Positions 1-7,414 of a stretch of DNA of 58,558 nt are shown here, one piece after another. The stretch covers positions 1 through 58,558 of the forward strand of contig JAFQZS010000035.1 in the NCBI GenBank assembly GCA_017405765.1. The letters run 5' to 3'. This stretch comes from Clostridia bacterium. Its GTDB lineage: Bacteria > Bacillota > Clostridia > Oscillospirales > RGIG577. How positions within the stretch are numbered: position 1 is the first letter of the stretch; each line of letters begins with the position of its first letter. The position numbers and the translations under genes are program-made. Under the pieces are notes generated by a model. The model was given only the letters and a program-made list of their open reading frames with translations. It did not search any database and had not been told where the DNA came from.

Positions 1-28
1 GTTCACAGAGGGCCAGACCGAGCCGCGC

Positions 29-79
29 CGAATTTGAGAAAGCCTCGTCGCCTACGGCTCCTCGTCTTTCTCAAATTCG
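29..79. repeat. Perfect 14-bp inverted repeat
   Basis: Positions 29-42 (CGAATTTGAGAAAG) are perfectly complementary to 66-79, around a 23-nt GC-rich loop. There is no T-run and no gene between the window edge and the repeat, so it could be the terminator of a gene left of the window, or a small repeated element. No second copy was noticed in the window. Confidence 0.6.
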
Positions 80-171
80 CACATATAACCTTCGTCATAT
101 TTTTTCGGGTGAAGTGTCACACATCATTGACGACTCTACACATTTATATGAATATATTTTTCTTAATATTA

Positions 172-200
172 TTGACAACGTTTTTTTGCGAGTGTATAAT
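172..200 (+). promoter_or_regulatory. Promoter of the feo operon
   Basis: TTGACA at 172-177 and TATAAT at 195-200 are separated by 17 bp, a perfect sigma-A type match. Predicted transcription start is near 207, leaving a leader of about 160 nt before the first feoA. Confidence 0.85.
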
Positions 201-214
201 TCAATACAGATGAT

Positions 215-230
215 GTTAGTATATACTAAC
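215..230. promoter_or_regulatory. Dyad operator 1 of the feo operon
   Basis: GTTAGTATATACTAAC is a perfect 16-bp palindrome just downstream of the predicted transcription start, a position suited to repression. The same GTTAG-N6-CTAAC pattern recurs at 269-284, 289-304, 17082-17097 and, degenerately, 17113-17128. DtxR/IdeR-family boxes use related TTAGG/CCTAA half-sites, so an iron-dependent DtxR-like repressor is a reasonable inference. No such regulator gene lies in the window. Confidence 0.75.
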
Positions 231-231
231 T

Positions 232-256
232 AAAGCCGGAACGCACCGGCTTTTAT
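232..256 (+). terminator. Short hairpin in the feo leader, possible attenuator
   Basis: AAAGCCGG (232-239) pairs with CCGGCTTT (246-253) around a 6-nt loop and runs into TTATTT. It lies about 115 nt before the first feo start codon, so it may cause partial premature termination. Confidence 0.5.
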
Positions 257-268
257 TTAGGCCTATGA

Positions 269-304
269 GTTAGCAAGAGCTAACAAAAGTTTGCTAAAGC
301 TAAC
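269..304. promoter_or_regulatory. Dyad operators 2 and 3 in the feo leader
   Basis: GTTAGCAAGAGCTAAC (269-284) and GTTTGCTAAAGCTAAC (289-304) repeat the pattern of the dyad at 215-230; the second has one mismatch between its arms. They are 20 bp apart centre to centre, about two helical turns, which suits cooperative binding on one DNA face. In RNA the first copy would also form a 6-bp hairpin. Confidence 0.6.
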
Positions 305-369
305 AAATAGGAACGAAAAAAGAGATCTGCATGAGCTTCACGCCGATATTAAAAGAGGAGGGCTAAGCT

Positions 370-582
370 ATGATACCGCTTACAATAGCCGCAGTGAACG
401 AAGAATACATAATCAAAAAGATCGGAGGCTCGTCCGATGTGAGGACCCATCTTGAAAATCTGGGGTTTGTTTCGGGGGGCAGGTTAAAGGTCGTAAGCTC
501 ACTTCGCGGAGATCTTATCGTATTGGTGAAGGATTCGAGGATAGCATTAGGCCGTGAGCTTGCGGCAAAAATAATGGTTTGA
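370..582 (+). CDS. feoA: FeoA family ferrous iron transport protein (first copy)
   Basis: A 70-residue protein made of a single FeoA (SH3-like) domain, with the family's hydrophobic and glycine pattern in LGFVSGGRLKVVS and the C-terminal ALGRELAAKIMV. FeoA is a small cytoplasmic partner that helps the FeoB Fe(II) permease. ATG 370 is preceded by AGAGGAGGG with about 7 nt spacing. It is the first gene of feoA-feoA-feoB-Cys-rich protein and is probably iron-regulated through the upstream dyads. Two tandem feoA genes before feoB are common in Clostridia; how the two copies divide the work is unknown. Confidence 0.9.
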   Translation: MIPLTIAAVNEEYIIKKIGGSSDVRTHLENLGFVSGGRLKVVSSLRGDLIVLVKDSRIALGRELAAKIMV

Positions 583-593
583 GGAGGAAGAGC

Positions 594-818
594 ATGAATC
601 TTAAAGAAGCGAAGATAGGCGATACCGTAACGGTCGTGAAGCTGAGAGGAGAAGGGGCCGTGCGCCGCAGGATCATGGACATGGGCATAACGAAGGGCGT
701 AAGCGTCACGGTGCGAAAGGTCGCGCCGCTCGGAGATCCCATCGAAGTCACGGTTCGAGGCTATGAGCTTTCAATACGAAAAGCAGACGCCGAAAACGTA
801 GAGGTTGAAGGAAAGTGA
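594..818 (+). CDS. feoA: FeoA family ferrous iron transport protein (second copy)
   Basis: A 74-residue FeoA domain with the typical RRRIMDMGITKGVSVTVRK segment and the closing YELSIRKADAENV strand. The frame is open from a TTG at 579, but GAGGAGG at 581-587 sits just before ATG 594, so 594 is the start. It follows the first feoA by 11 bp and precedes feoB by 11 bp, so the three are certainly co-transcribed. It matches the FeoA consensus better than the first copy and is probably the main FeoB partner. Confidence 0.92.
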   Translation: MNLKEAKIGDTVTVVKLRGEGAVRRRIMDMGITKGVSVTVRKVAPLGDPIEVTVRGYELSIRKADAENVEVEGK

Positions 819-829
819 GGAATGCGTAA

Positions 830-3292
830 ATGAGTATAAAAATAGCGCTTGCGGGAAATCCCAACAGTGGAAAAACGACCTTGTTCAACGCGCTGACAGG
901 CTCCAATCAGTTCGTCGGAAACTGGCCCGGAGTTACGGTGGAGAAGAAAGAGGGCAAGTTAAAAAAGAACGGCGATGTAGTTATTACCGACCTTCCCGGC
1001 ATTTATTCCCTTTCGCCTTATACGCTTGAGGAAGTCGTTGCGAGAAATTATCTCATAGGCGAGCGTCCCGACGCGATACTTAATATAATCGACGGAACGA
1101 ATCTTGAGAGGAACCTGTATCTTACGACGCAGCTTACGGAGCTGGGCATACCCGTTGTTGCGGCGGTAAATATGTGCGACGTCTTAAAAAAGAACGGCGA
1201 TACGATAGACCTTTCAAAGCTCTCCGAGGCGATAGGCTGCAAGACCGTTGCAATATCGGCGTTAAAGGGCGAGGGCGTAAAAGAAGCGGCCGAGGCTGCG
1301 ATAGAAGCGGCAAAGTCGCACGCGGCAGCGCCGCGCCACCGCTTTTCGGGCGCGGTAGAGCACGCCCTTGCGCATATCGAGGAGGCCGCGCTTCACGAAA
1401 TGTCTAAGGAGCGCCAGAGATGGTACGCGATAAAGCTTTTCGAGCGCGATGAAAAAGCGGCGGCACAACTTGATCTTTCAGAAAATATAATAAACCATAT
1501 CGAAAATGACATAAAAGCTGTAGAGGAAGAGCTTGACGACGACAGCGAATCCATCATCACGAACGAGCGTTACGACTATATATCGCGAATTATAGGCGAT
1601 TGTCAGAAAAAGAAGGACCAAGGGAAGCTTTCAACGTCCGACAAGGTGGATAAAGTAGTCACGAACCGCGTACTCGGTCTTCCGATATTTGCGGCGGTAA
1701 TGTTTCTTATCTACTACCTTGCAATGGTGACCGTAGGACTCGGCGCTACCGACTGGGCAAACGACGGACTCTTCGGCGATGGATATCACCTGTTCGGTAT
1801 AGGCAGCGCTGAGACGGCTGAAGCCGAAGAAGAATACGGCGATACAGACGCTGTGATCGATGGCGCGCTCGCTTATGCCGAAGAGCGCGGCATAGACGTT
1901 TCCGCGGCAGAGGATGCAGAGGGCATGAGAGCCGTGGCGGCCGAAATGGGCGCGGGCGCGGAATTTACATATACGCTTGAAGACGAAGAGACGCTAGAGA
2001 CAGAAACGCTTACGGCAACGGGCGCCGACTTTTCGGAAGCGATAGACATGTATGAGAAATACGACGGCGGCGTAGACCCCGCAAACTACGGCGTTTGGGT
2101 CCCCGGCGTGCCTGTGCTTATCGAGGGACTTCTCGGCGAGGACTGCCCCGAATGGCTCCACGGTCTTGTGATAGACGGTATCGTAGCGGGCGTAGGCGCG
2201 GTGCTCGGCTTCGTTCCGCAGATGCTCGTGCTGTTTTTGCTTCTTGCGATAGTAGAGGCGTGCGGCTATATGGCGAGAGTCGCGTTCGTGCTTGACAGGA
2301 TATTCAGACGCTTCGGCCTTTCGGGAAAATCATTCATCCCCATACTTATCGGTACGGGATGCGGCATACCCGGCATTATGGCGTCGCGCACCATTGAGAA
2401 CGAGCGCGACCGCCGAATGACGATAATGACGACGACGTTCATACCGTGCAGCGCAAAGCTTCCGTTTATTGCAATGATAGCCGGCGCGATATTCGGCGGC
2501 TCCCCCGTAATCGCGGTATCGGCGTTCTTCTTGGGGATGGCAGCGATAATAATATCGGGCATAATACTTAAAAAGACGAAAATGTTCGCGGGAGACCCCG
2601 CTCCTTTCGTAATGGAGCTGCCCGCGTACCATATGCCTACCGTCGGAAACGTTCTGCGTTCGATGTGGGAGCGCGGCTGGTCGTTCATAAAGAAAGCAGG
2701 CACGATAATCTTGCTCTCAACGATAGTCATCTGGTTTGCCACATACTTCGGATTTGTTGACGGAGCGTTCGGAATGCTCGACGAATCCGAGATAGAGCAT
2801 TCTATACTTGCGGCTGTCGGCGGCGCGATCTCGTGGATATTCGCTCCGATAGGATTCGGAAACTGGCAGGCGGCCGTGGCGTCTATCACGGGACTCGTAG
2901 CAAAGGAAAACATCGTCGGAACTCTCGGCATACTCTACGGAGGCGGGGAAGGCAGCGTATATCAGGCCATCGCGGCGGCGTTCACGCCCGTTGCGGGATA
3001 TGCGTTCCTTGCGTTCAACCTCTTGTGCGCGCCCTGCTTTGCGGCTATCGGCGCAATAAAGCGCGAGATGAACAACAGAAAATGGACTTGGTTCGCAATA
3101 GGCTATCAATGCGGATTTGCTTACGCCGTATCGTTTGTAATTTACCAGATAGGAAGCCTGTTTTCGGGCCCCGTCTCGGCGCTAAATATCGTGGGGGCCG
3201 TAATTGCCGCCGCAGTTATAGTATTTGCCGTATATCTTTTGTTCAGACCGTATAAGGAACCGAAAACTCTGACCCAAAAGGTCATGGTATAA
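830..3292 (+). CDS. feoB: FeoB ferrous iron permease with N-terminal G domain
   Basis: An 820-residue inner-membrane Fe(II) transporter. The cytoplasmic G domain shows G1 GNPNSGKTT (residues 9-17), G3 DLPG (54-57), G4 NMCD (114-117) and a G5-like ISALKGEG. A helical FeoB-associated region follows, then the permease with the Gate motif region (GFVPQMLVLF, IGTGCGIPGIMASRTIENE, FIPCSAKLPF) and two nucleoside-recognition-like halves. Residues ~305-425, after the first membrane helix, form an unusually long acidic loop rich in Glu, Asp and Ala. This makes the protein longer than the roughly 660-770 residues of many FeoBs. Start ATG 830 follows AGGAA. Iron control through the leader dyads is inferred. 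Confidence 0.96.
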   Translation: MSIKIALAGNPNSGKTTLFNALTGSNQFVGNWPGVTVEKKEGKLKKNGDVVITDLPGIYSLSPYTLEEVVARNYLIGERPDAILNIIDGTNLERNLYLTTQLTELGIPVVAAVNMCDVLKKNGDTIDLSKLSEAIGCKTVAISALKGEGVKEAAEAAIEAAKSHAAAPRHRFSGAVEHALAHIEEAALHEMSKERQRWYAIKLFERDEKAAAQLDLSENIINHIENDIKAVEEELDDDSESIITNERYDYISRIIGDCQKKKDQGKLSTSDKVDKVVTNRVLGLPIFAAVMFLIYYLAMVTVGLGATDWANDGLFGDGYHLFGIGSAETAEAEEEYGDTDAVIDGALAYAEERGIDVSAAEDAEGMRAVAAEMGAGAEFTYTLEDEETLETETLTATGADFSEAIDMYEKYDGGVDPANYGVWVPGVPVLIEGLLGEDCPEWLHGLVIDGIVAGVGAVLGFVPQMLVLFLLLAIVEACGYMARVAFVLDRIFRRFGLSGKSFIPILIGTGCGIPGIMASRTIENERDRRMTIMTTTFIPCSAKLPFIAMIAGAIFGGSPVIAVSAFFLGMAAIIISGIILKKTKMFAGDPAPFVMELPAYHMPTVGNVLRSMWERGWSFIKKAGTIILLSTIVIWFATYFGFVDGAFGMLDESEIEHSILAAVGGAISWIFAPIGFGNWQAAVASITGLVAKENIVGTLGILYGGGEGSVYQAIAAAFTPVAGYAFLAFNLLCAPCFAAIGAIKREMNNRKWTWFAIGYQCGFAYAVSFVIYQIGSLFSGPVSALNIVGAVIAAAVIVFAVYLLFRPYKEPKTLTQKVMV

Positions 3293-3304
3293 GGAGCGAA
3301 AGTT

Positions 3305-3463
3305 ATGTCGTCATGGATGATAGTGCTTCTCATAATAGTTGCCGCAGTCGCGGCGGACGTGATATATCTCATTCGCCGCAAAAAAAGGGGAGAATGCTCC
3401 TGCGGCCATGAATGCAAAAGCTGCGCGTCGCACGAGAGCTGCCACATTGAAAAGAGAAGCTGA
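3305..3463 (+). CDS. FeoB-associated Cys-rich membrane protein
   Basis: A 52-residue protein starting at ATG 3305, 12 bp after feoB. Residues ~4-24 are one hydrophobic membrane helix (MIVLLIIVAAVAADVIYLI), followed by RRKKRG and a Cys/His tail with CSCGHECKSCASHESCH. This architecture matches the small FeoB-associated Cys-rich family (PF12669 type) found at the end of many clostridial feo operons. The tail may bind metal or thiol-linked iron beside FeoB; this is inferred from family position only. It is easily missed because of its size. Confidence 0.88.
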   Translation: MSSWMIVLLIIVAAVAADVIYLIRRKKRGECSCGHECKSCASHESCHIEKRS

Positions 3464-3466
3464 ATC

Positions 3467-3504
3467 AAAAAAGCATCGTCTTTTAAAAAGGCGGTGCTTT
3501 TTTT
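3467..3504 (+). terminator. Terminator of the feo operon
   Basis: AAAAAAGCATCGTCTTT pairs with AAAGGCGGTGCTTTTTT with two G-U pairs and ends in a T7 run, just after the Cys-rich gene. The A-rich 5' arm also makes it usable on the minus strand, where the DMT gene ends at 3522. Confidence 0.8.
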
Positions 3505-3521
3505 GCATAATGCAGTCAGGG

Positions 3522-3947
3522 CTATCTGTTTATTATAAAAAGTCCGGCGAGGCATACGATAAGGCCGATTATTTTATTCGGCGTGATGCTTTCTTTGTAC
3601 AATAAAAAGCCGACGAACAAAAGCGCGACAGCAAGAAACGCGCTTTGCACTATCGAGGCCGTGCTTATCTGCCAGCCTGCCTTATACGCGTATATAAAGC
3701 CTGCCTCGAGCCCCACTATGGATATGCCGAGAACGAATGGCGCCCAGTTGAGCTTATCGTATTCGGCGGCAAGGCTTGCGCCGTGCGGCGTGGCGAAGAA
3801 AAGCCCCAGAGAGGCCGCCGCGGCGATAAGATACGTTACCGTAAGCGACGCGAACGGATTCATATTGCCGGGCACTGATTTTGCACATATTTGATACACG
3901 ACGTTTGATGCGACGACGAGCGCGATTGGCCAGACGTAGTTTAACAT
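3522..3947 (-). CDS. Small DMT superfamily (EamA-like) transporter
   Basis: A 141-residue, almost wholly hydrophobic protein with about five membrane helices: an N-terminal LNYVWPIALVVASNVVYQIC helix, then FASLTVTYLIAAAASLGLFF, FVLGISIVGLEAGFIYAYKA, STASIVQSAFLAVALLFVGF, and the closing IIGLIVCLAGLFIINR, which is typical of EamA and small multidrug resistance proteins. It is half the size of two-domain EamA exporters and so probably dimerises. GGAGGAG precedes the ATG on the minus strand. It has its own promoter and a leader with a terminator hairpin. The substrate cannot be read from sequence; small cations such as guanidinium are one possibility for such leader-controlled exporters. Confidence 0.85.
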   Translation of the reverse strand: MLNYVWPIALVVASNVVYQICAKSVPGNMNPFASLTVTYLIAAAASLGLFFATPHGASLAAEYDKLNWAPFVLGISIVGLEAGFIYAYKAGWQISTASIVQSAFLAVALLFVGFLLYKESITPNKIIGLIVCLAGLFIINR

Positions 3948-3966
3948 AACGATCTCCTCCGAAAGA

Positions 3967-4020
3967 AAAAACCCAGGCTCATAGCCTGAGTTTTCAATAA
4001 AGGTAGGTGCTCACCCTTTT
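3967..4020 (-). promoter_or_regulatory. Attenuator-like leader of the DMT exporter (riboswitch candidate)
   Basis: Read on the minus strand, the transcript begins with a conserved-looking block GGGTGAGCACCTACC flanked by pairing AAAGG/CCTTT (4020-3999). After a short linker comes a terminator hairpin, AAAACTCAGGCT-ATG-AGCCTGGGTTTT (3994-3968, one G-U pair), ending in T-runs before the ribosome binding site. A tiny 5' element followed directly by a terminator before an exporter gene is the layout of small transport-linked riboswitches. The guanidine-IV (mepA) class was considered, but I cannot confirm its consensus from memory. Confidence 0.5.
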
Positions 4021-4026
4021 AAAGTA

Positions 4027-4055
4027 ATATTATCAGATAAAAACGGGCGGGTCAA
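4027..4055 (-). promoter_or_regulatory. Promoter of the DMT exporter
   Basis: On the minus strand TTGACC (4055-4050) and TAATAT (4032-4027) are 17 bp apart. The transcript would start close to 4020, so the leader element forms its very 5' end. Confidence 0.65.
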
Positions 4056-4074
4056 GAAAAATTGCGAAAACCGC

Positions 4075-4131
4075 TTGACAAGTCAGGTCTATTGTTATAG
4101 ACTAAAGATAAAGGTCTATATAAATAGACCT
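4075..4131 (+). promoter_or_regulatory. blaI/M56 promoter with two BlaI-type operators
   Basis: TTGACA lies at 4075-4080, with TAGACT at 4098-4103 as the 17-bp-spaced -10. Two dyads overlap or follow it: AGGTCTAT-TGT-TATAGACT (4085-4103) and AGGTCTAT-ATAA-ATAGACCT (4112-4131). The half-site GTCTAT is shared and the centres are about 27 bp apart. Tandem dyads in front of a blaI gene are the expected autorepression arrangement. Confidence 0.75.
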
Positions 4132-4150
4132 AAAAACAGGAGGCGCCGTT

Positions 4151-4513
4151 ATGGACAGCAAAAGACTTGCCGAAAGCGATTTCAAATTTATGAGCGTGAT
4201 CTGGGACAGCGAGCCCGTGGGTTCCACCGAGCTTGCGCGCCTCTGCCTTGAACGGCTCGGATGGAAGAAATCGACTACTTATACGATGATAAAAAAGATG
4301 AGCGAAAAGGGATTTATTCAAAACGAGAACGCAACTGTAATTTCGCGCATAAAAAAGAGCGAGGTGCAGGCGGTAGAGAGCGAGCTTTTCGTGAAGCAGA
4401 CGTTTTCCGGGTCGCTTCCGGGATTTCTCGTTTCGTTTTTGGGCGGCAAAAAGATATCTAAAGAGGAAGCGGCGGAGCTTAAAAGGCTTATAGACGAGCA
4501 TAAGGAGGATTGA
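4151..4513 (+). CDS. BlaI/MecI/CopY family transcriptional repressor
   Basis: A 120-residue protein of the usual BlaI length. The N-terminal winged helix (ESDFKFMSVIWDSEPVGSTE and the recognition part WKKSTTYTMIKKMSEKGFI) is followed by the C-terminal dimerisation helices (SKEEAAELKRLIDEHKED). Members repress their own operon and are cleaved or released when the membrane M56 partner senses a signal. Start ATG 4151 follows AGGAGG. The stop is 1 bp before the M56 gene, so translation is coupled. The two dyads at 4085-4131 are its probable operators. Confidence 0.92.
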   Translation: MDSKRLAESDFKFMSVIWDSEPVGSTELARLCLERLGWKKSTTYTMIKKMSEKGFIQNENATVISRIKKSEVQAVESELFVKQTFSGSLPGFLVSFLGGKKISKEEAAELKRLIDEHKED

Positions 4514-4514
4514 G

Positions 4515-7127
4515 ATGGAAGCAGTATTTACCGGCATCCTCAATATGAGCGCGTCTTCGGCGATAGTCATATTGGCCGTTATAGCCGTGCGCTTTCTTTT
4601 GGGTCTTTGCCGCGCGCCGAAAAAGTGGTCGTTTCTTTTATGGACGGCCGCCGCGTTCAGGCTTTTATGCCCGATAAGCTTTAAGGCGGCGTTCAGCATA
4701 TTCGAGGTAAGCGCGATAAAGCCTGTGAGCGCGCCGATTGTCGTGCGCGCGCCCGCAGAGGTGGAGGCGGCGCAGAGCGCGGCCACTCCCGATCCCGTAT
4801 ATATCGGCGGCGGAAGCGGCGCAGGGGAGACGGCCGCCGCATTGTCCCAAGACCCGATGCAGACGCTTCTTTCGGCGGGCGCGGCGATATGGCTTATAGG
4901 AGTTATTGCGATGATGATATACGCCGCCGTAAGCTATACGAGGCTTTGGCGCAAAATGAGGGGCGCGCAGCTTACTGAGGACGGCGTATATGCCGCAGAC
5001 GGCGTTTCGACGCCGTTCATACTGGGATTTGCACGTCCCCGCATATATGTGCCTTTGGGACTGTCCAAAGACGTGTTGCAATACGTGCTGGAGCACGAAA
5101 GATACCATATAAAGCGCGGCGACCATATAATAAAAATCATAGCGTTCATAATTCTTGGCGTCCATTGGTTCAATCCGCTCGTTTGGCTGGCGTTCTGTCT
5201 TATGAGCCGCGACATGGAGATGAGCTGCGACGAGAAGGTGCTGTCCGGAAATATGAATATAAAAAAGGATTACAGCATGGCGCTTTTATCGTTTGCCGTA
5301 AGGGAGCGCTTTCCTGCGGCAAGTCCGCTCGCGTTCGGAGAGACGGGCGTAAAGGGACGCATAAAGAATGCGCTCTCGTTTAAAAAGCCGAAGGCGTGGA
5401 TGACGCTTTTGGCCGCCGTATTGTGCATAGCCGCCGTGGCTGCATGTGCGGCAGACCCGAAGGCCGAAGACGGCGAATATGATGACATAGAAAGATATGT
5501 TATGAGCGTGATATCCACCGATACGGCGGAGTATCCGAGCATAAGCGGCGAGATGAAGACAGCGAACGTGACCGACGTAAAGACGGAGGGACTTGAAAAA
5601 CTGGGCGAGCTTTCGGGGCTTTCGCCGCAGGGGACGCTTGAAGCGTGGCGTTACGAGAAATACGTAAAGCTCGACGCGCCGAAGGGCGACGTTGCGCTCG
5701 TCGGAGGAATGAGCGAGTCTGACGGCTGGTACGATCTTGAGGGGCAGGGAGGCCATATAATAATCGCCTTGCTGCGCGGAGACGGCTCTTACGATATTCT
5801 GAGCGACAAACCCGTAAACGACGGCGGCGATTTTTTCGGTATGCATGAGAGCGTTGAGGAGTCGCTCTACGATTGGTATGTAAAGGAATACGCGCTCGAT
5901 CTGCCGCTTTATATAAAGACCGAGGACGTAAAGGGCTTAAACGGCGAAACGCGGCAATTTGCGCTTCGCCGCTGTGACGGTGACGGCTGGTATGTCTATA
6001 TCCCCGTTCAGTCTTGGGATCTAACGGAATCAGACGGAGAAAGCGCAGTCTTTATCTCCCTTTACGGAACCGGATCGAAATTCAGGATAAATAAAGTCAC
6101 CTTGGAGCAGGAGCCGGAATATCCCACGGAAACGTACATAAGCGGACGCGAAGTGCGTACCGTGCGCTCTTCCGACGGAGGCGTTTGGATAGTGCGCGGC
6201 ACGTACGATCCCGAAACGATAAACGCGCTTCAGAGCGAATACAACTCCATCGGTTTCGAGCCGGAGCTTATCCGCATAATGGCCGACAGCTTTACCGCTG
6301 ACGAGAGCTTTAAAAGAAAAACTCCCGAAACTCCCGAAGAAGCGCTTTCGGAGGCAATAGCGCTTACGGAGAACAAAAGCACACACGTGTCTCTTTGGCT
6401 TGATCATGCCGATAAAAGGGAAACGGCCGCCTATTCGGGGCGAGGCGTACCGAACGAGGCGCAGCTTTCAACTTCGCTTTCGGACTTTGAGTATGCGAAA
6501 ACAGACGAGCCCGACAAGTCCAGAGATTGCGTTATGCTTTCCGTATCAGGTTACAGGATGAAATTCATGCAGGGTGAAAACACGCTCGTTCTCTATACTC
6601 CCGAGGGCGGGACTTACGCCTTTGATGCGGAGTATAAATACAGAGAAGACAGCAGAAATATCAAGCTCGGGACGCTGATGCGCTCGTGGTACGACGAGGC
6701 CGAATTTAAGGCATTCGGCGGATTTTACGACGAGCAGTACAATATACTCGTGGCCGACCGCGGACAGACGCACCTTCAGGCGGCCGAGGAATTCTGCCGC
6801 ATATTCGAATCGCGCCATACTGAGGTATCGGACGGAAGTCAGTTCAAGTATTCGTTCGTCAAATGCGAGGTAAGCGAGGCCGCCGAGGAAACGAAGCATT
6901 TCCGCAGTCTCGGAAAGCTCGATGATAATACGTGGGCGTTTTATGTCGTAGTGGCGTTCGTGCCCGAAAACGAGCGCGCACTGTGGGAGTCGATGGCGGG
7001 CAATACCGGAGAATATACGGGAAACGACCCTAAAGTGCCGTACGGCGCCTATGAATACGGGCGCTGCGGATATGTGACGCGCGCCTCCGACGGCTGGCAC
7101 ATAGAGCTTGTGGGCACGGGATGGTAA
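4515..7127 (+). CDS. BlaR1-like M56 metalloprotease with a non-PBP extracellular sensor
   Basis: An 870-residue membrane sensor-protease. The N-terminal ~310 residues carry about four membrane helices and the M56 zinc site HERYH (H194, E195, H198), followed by DHIIK and the conserved SRDMEMSCDEKVL motif. The last helix ends with a Cys-containing AACAADPK, then ~550 residues of extracytoplasmic sequence. BlaR1 and MecR1 end in a penicillin-binding-protein domain of about 250 residues, but no SxxK or KTG-like motif was recognised here, so beta-lactam sensing is unlikely and the ligand is unknown. Tryptophan and aromatic-rich repeats such as SDGWYDLEG, DGDGWYVYIP and SDGWHIELV suggest repeated beta-rich modules. 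ATG 4515 is preceded by AGGAGG inside blaI. Confidence 0.85.
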   Translation: MEAVFTGILNMSASSAIVILAVIAVRFLLGLCRAPKKWSFLLWTAAAFRLLCPISFKAAFSIFEVSAIKPVSAPIVVRAPAEVEAAQSAATPDPVYIGGGSGAGETAAALSQDPMQTLLSAGAAIWLIGVIAMMIYAAVSYTRLWRKMRGAQLTEDGVYAADGVSTPFILGFARPRIYVPLGLSKDVLQYVLEHERYHIKRGDHIIKIIAFIILGVHWFNPLVWLAFCLMSRDMEMSCDEKVLSGNMNIKKDYSMALLSFAVRERFPAASPLAFGETGVKGRIKNALSFKKPKAWMTLLAAVLCIAAVAACAADPKAEDGEYDDIERYVMSVISTDTAEYPSISGEMKTANVTDVKTEGLEKLGELSGLSPQGTLEAWRYEKYVKLDAPKGDVALVGGMSESDGWYDLEGQGGHIIIALLRGDGSYDILSDKPVNDGGDFFGMHESVEESLYDWYVKEYALDLPLYIKTEDVKGLNGETRQFALRRCDGDGWYVYIPVQSWDLTESDGESAVFISLYGTGSKFRINKVTLEQEPEYPTETYISGREVRTVRSSDGGVWIVRGTYDPETINALQSEYNSIGFEPELIRIMADSFTADESFKRKTPETPEEALSEAIALTENKSTHVSLWLDHADKRETAAYSGRGVPNEAQLSTSLSDFEYAKTDEPDKSRDCVMLSVSGYRMKFMQGENTLVLYTPEGGTYAFDAEYKYREDSRNIKLGTLMRSWYDEAEFKAFGGFYDEQYNILVADRGQTHLQAAEEFCRIFESRHTEVSDGSQFKYSFVKCEVSEAAEETKHFRSLGKLDDNTWAFYVVVAFVPENERALWESMAGNTGEYTGNDPKVPYGAYEYGRCGYVTRASDGWHIELVGTGW

Positions 7128-7179
7128 AAAACAGCAATAATTGCGGTGCGCTCTCCCCATATCGCGCGCCGCATTTTTT

Positions 7180-7216
7180 GGGGACGCTTTGCGTTTTTTG
7201 CAAAGCGTCCCCTTTT
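7180..7216 (+). terminator. Terminator of blaI-M56
   Basis: A perfect 13-bp stem, GGGGACGCTTTGC (7180-7192) with GCAAAGCGTCCCC (7200-7212), followed by TTTT. Confidence 0.9.
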
Positions 7217-7292
7217 AAGTTTAAAAACATGCGTTTTCGTCTCTTTTTCATACAATTTTCACGTTTTTTGGCCGAAAACCGATAAATAATTG

Positions 7293-7321
7293 TTGATTTC
7301 TTACATATTATGGCTTATAAT
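7293..7321 (+). promoter_or_regulatory. Promoter of the glycyl-radical enzyme operon
   Basis: TTGATT (7293-7298) and TATAAT (7316-7321), 17 bp apart. The leader of about 85 nt shows no obvious structure. Confidence 0.7.
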
Positions 7322-7414
7322 AGCATTGAAGACAGTAATATATCATATCGGGGTCTTATCACGCGTCTAAAATCATATTAAAATATAAAACTTTGCGGGA
7401 GGAGGAGACACAGA

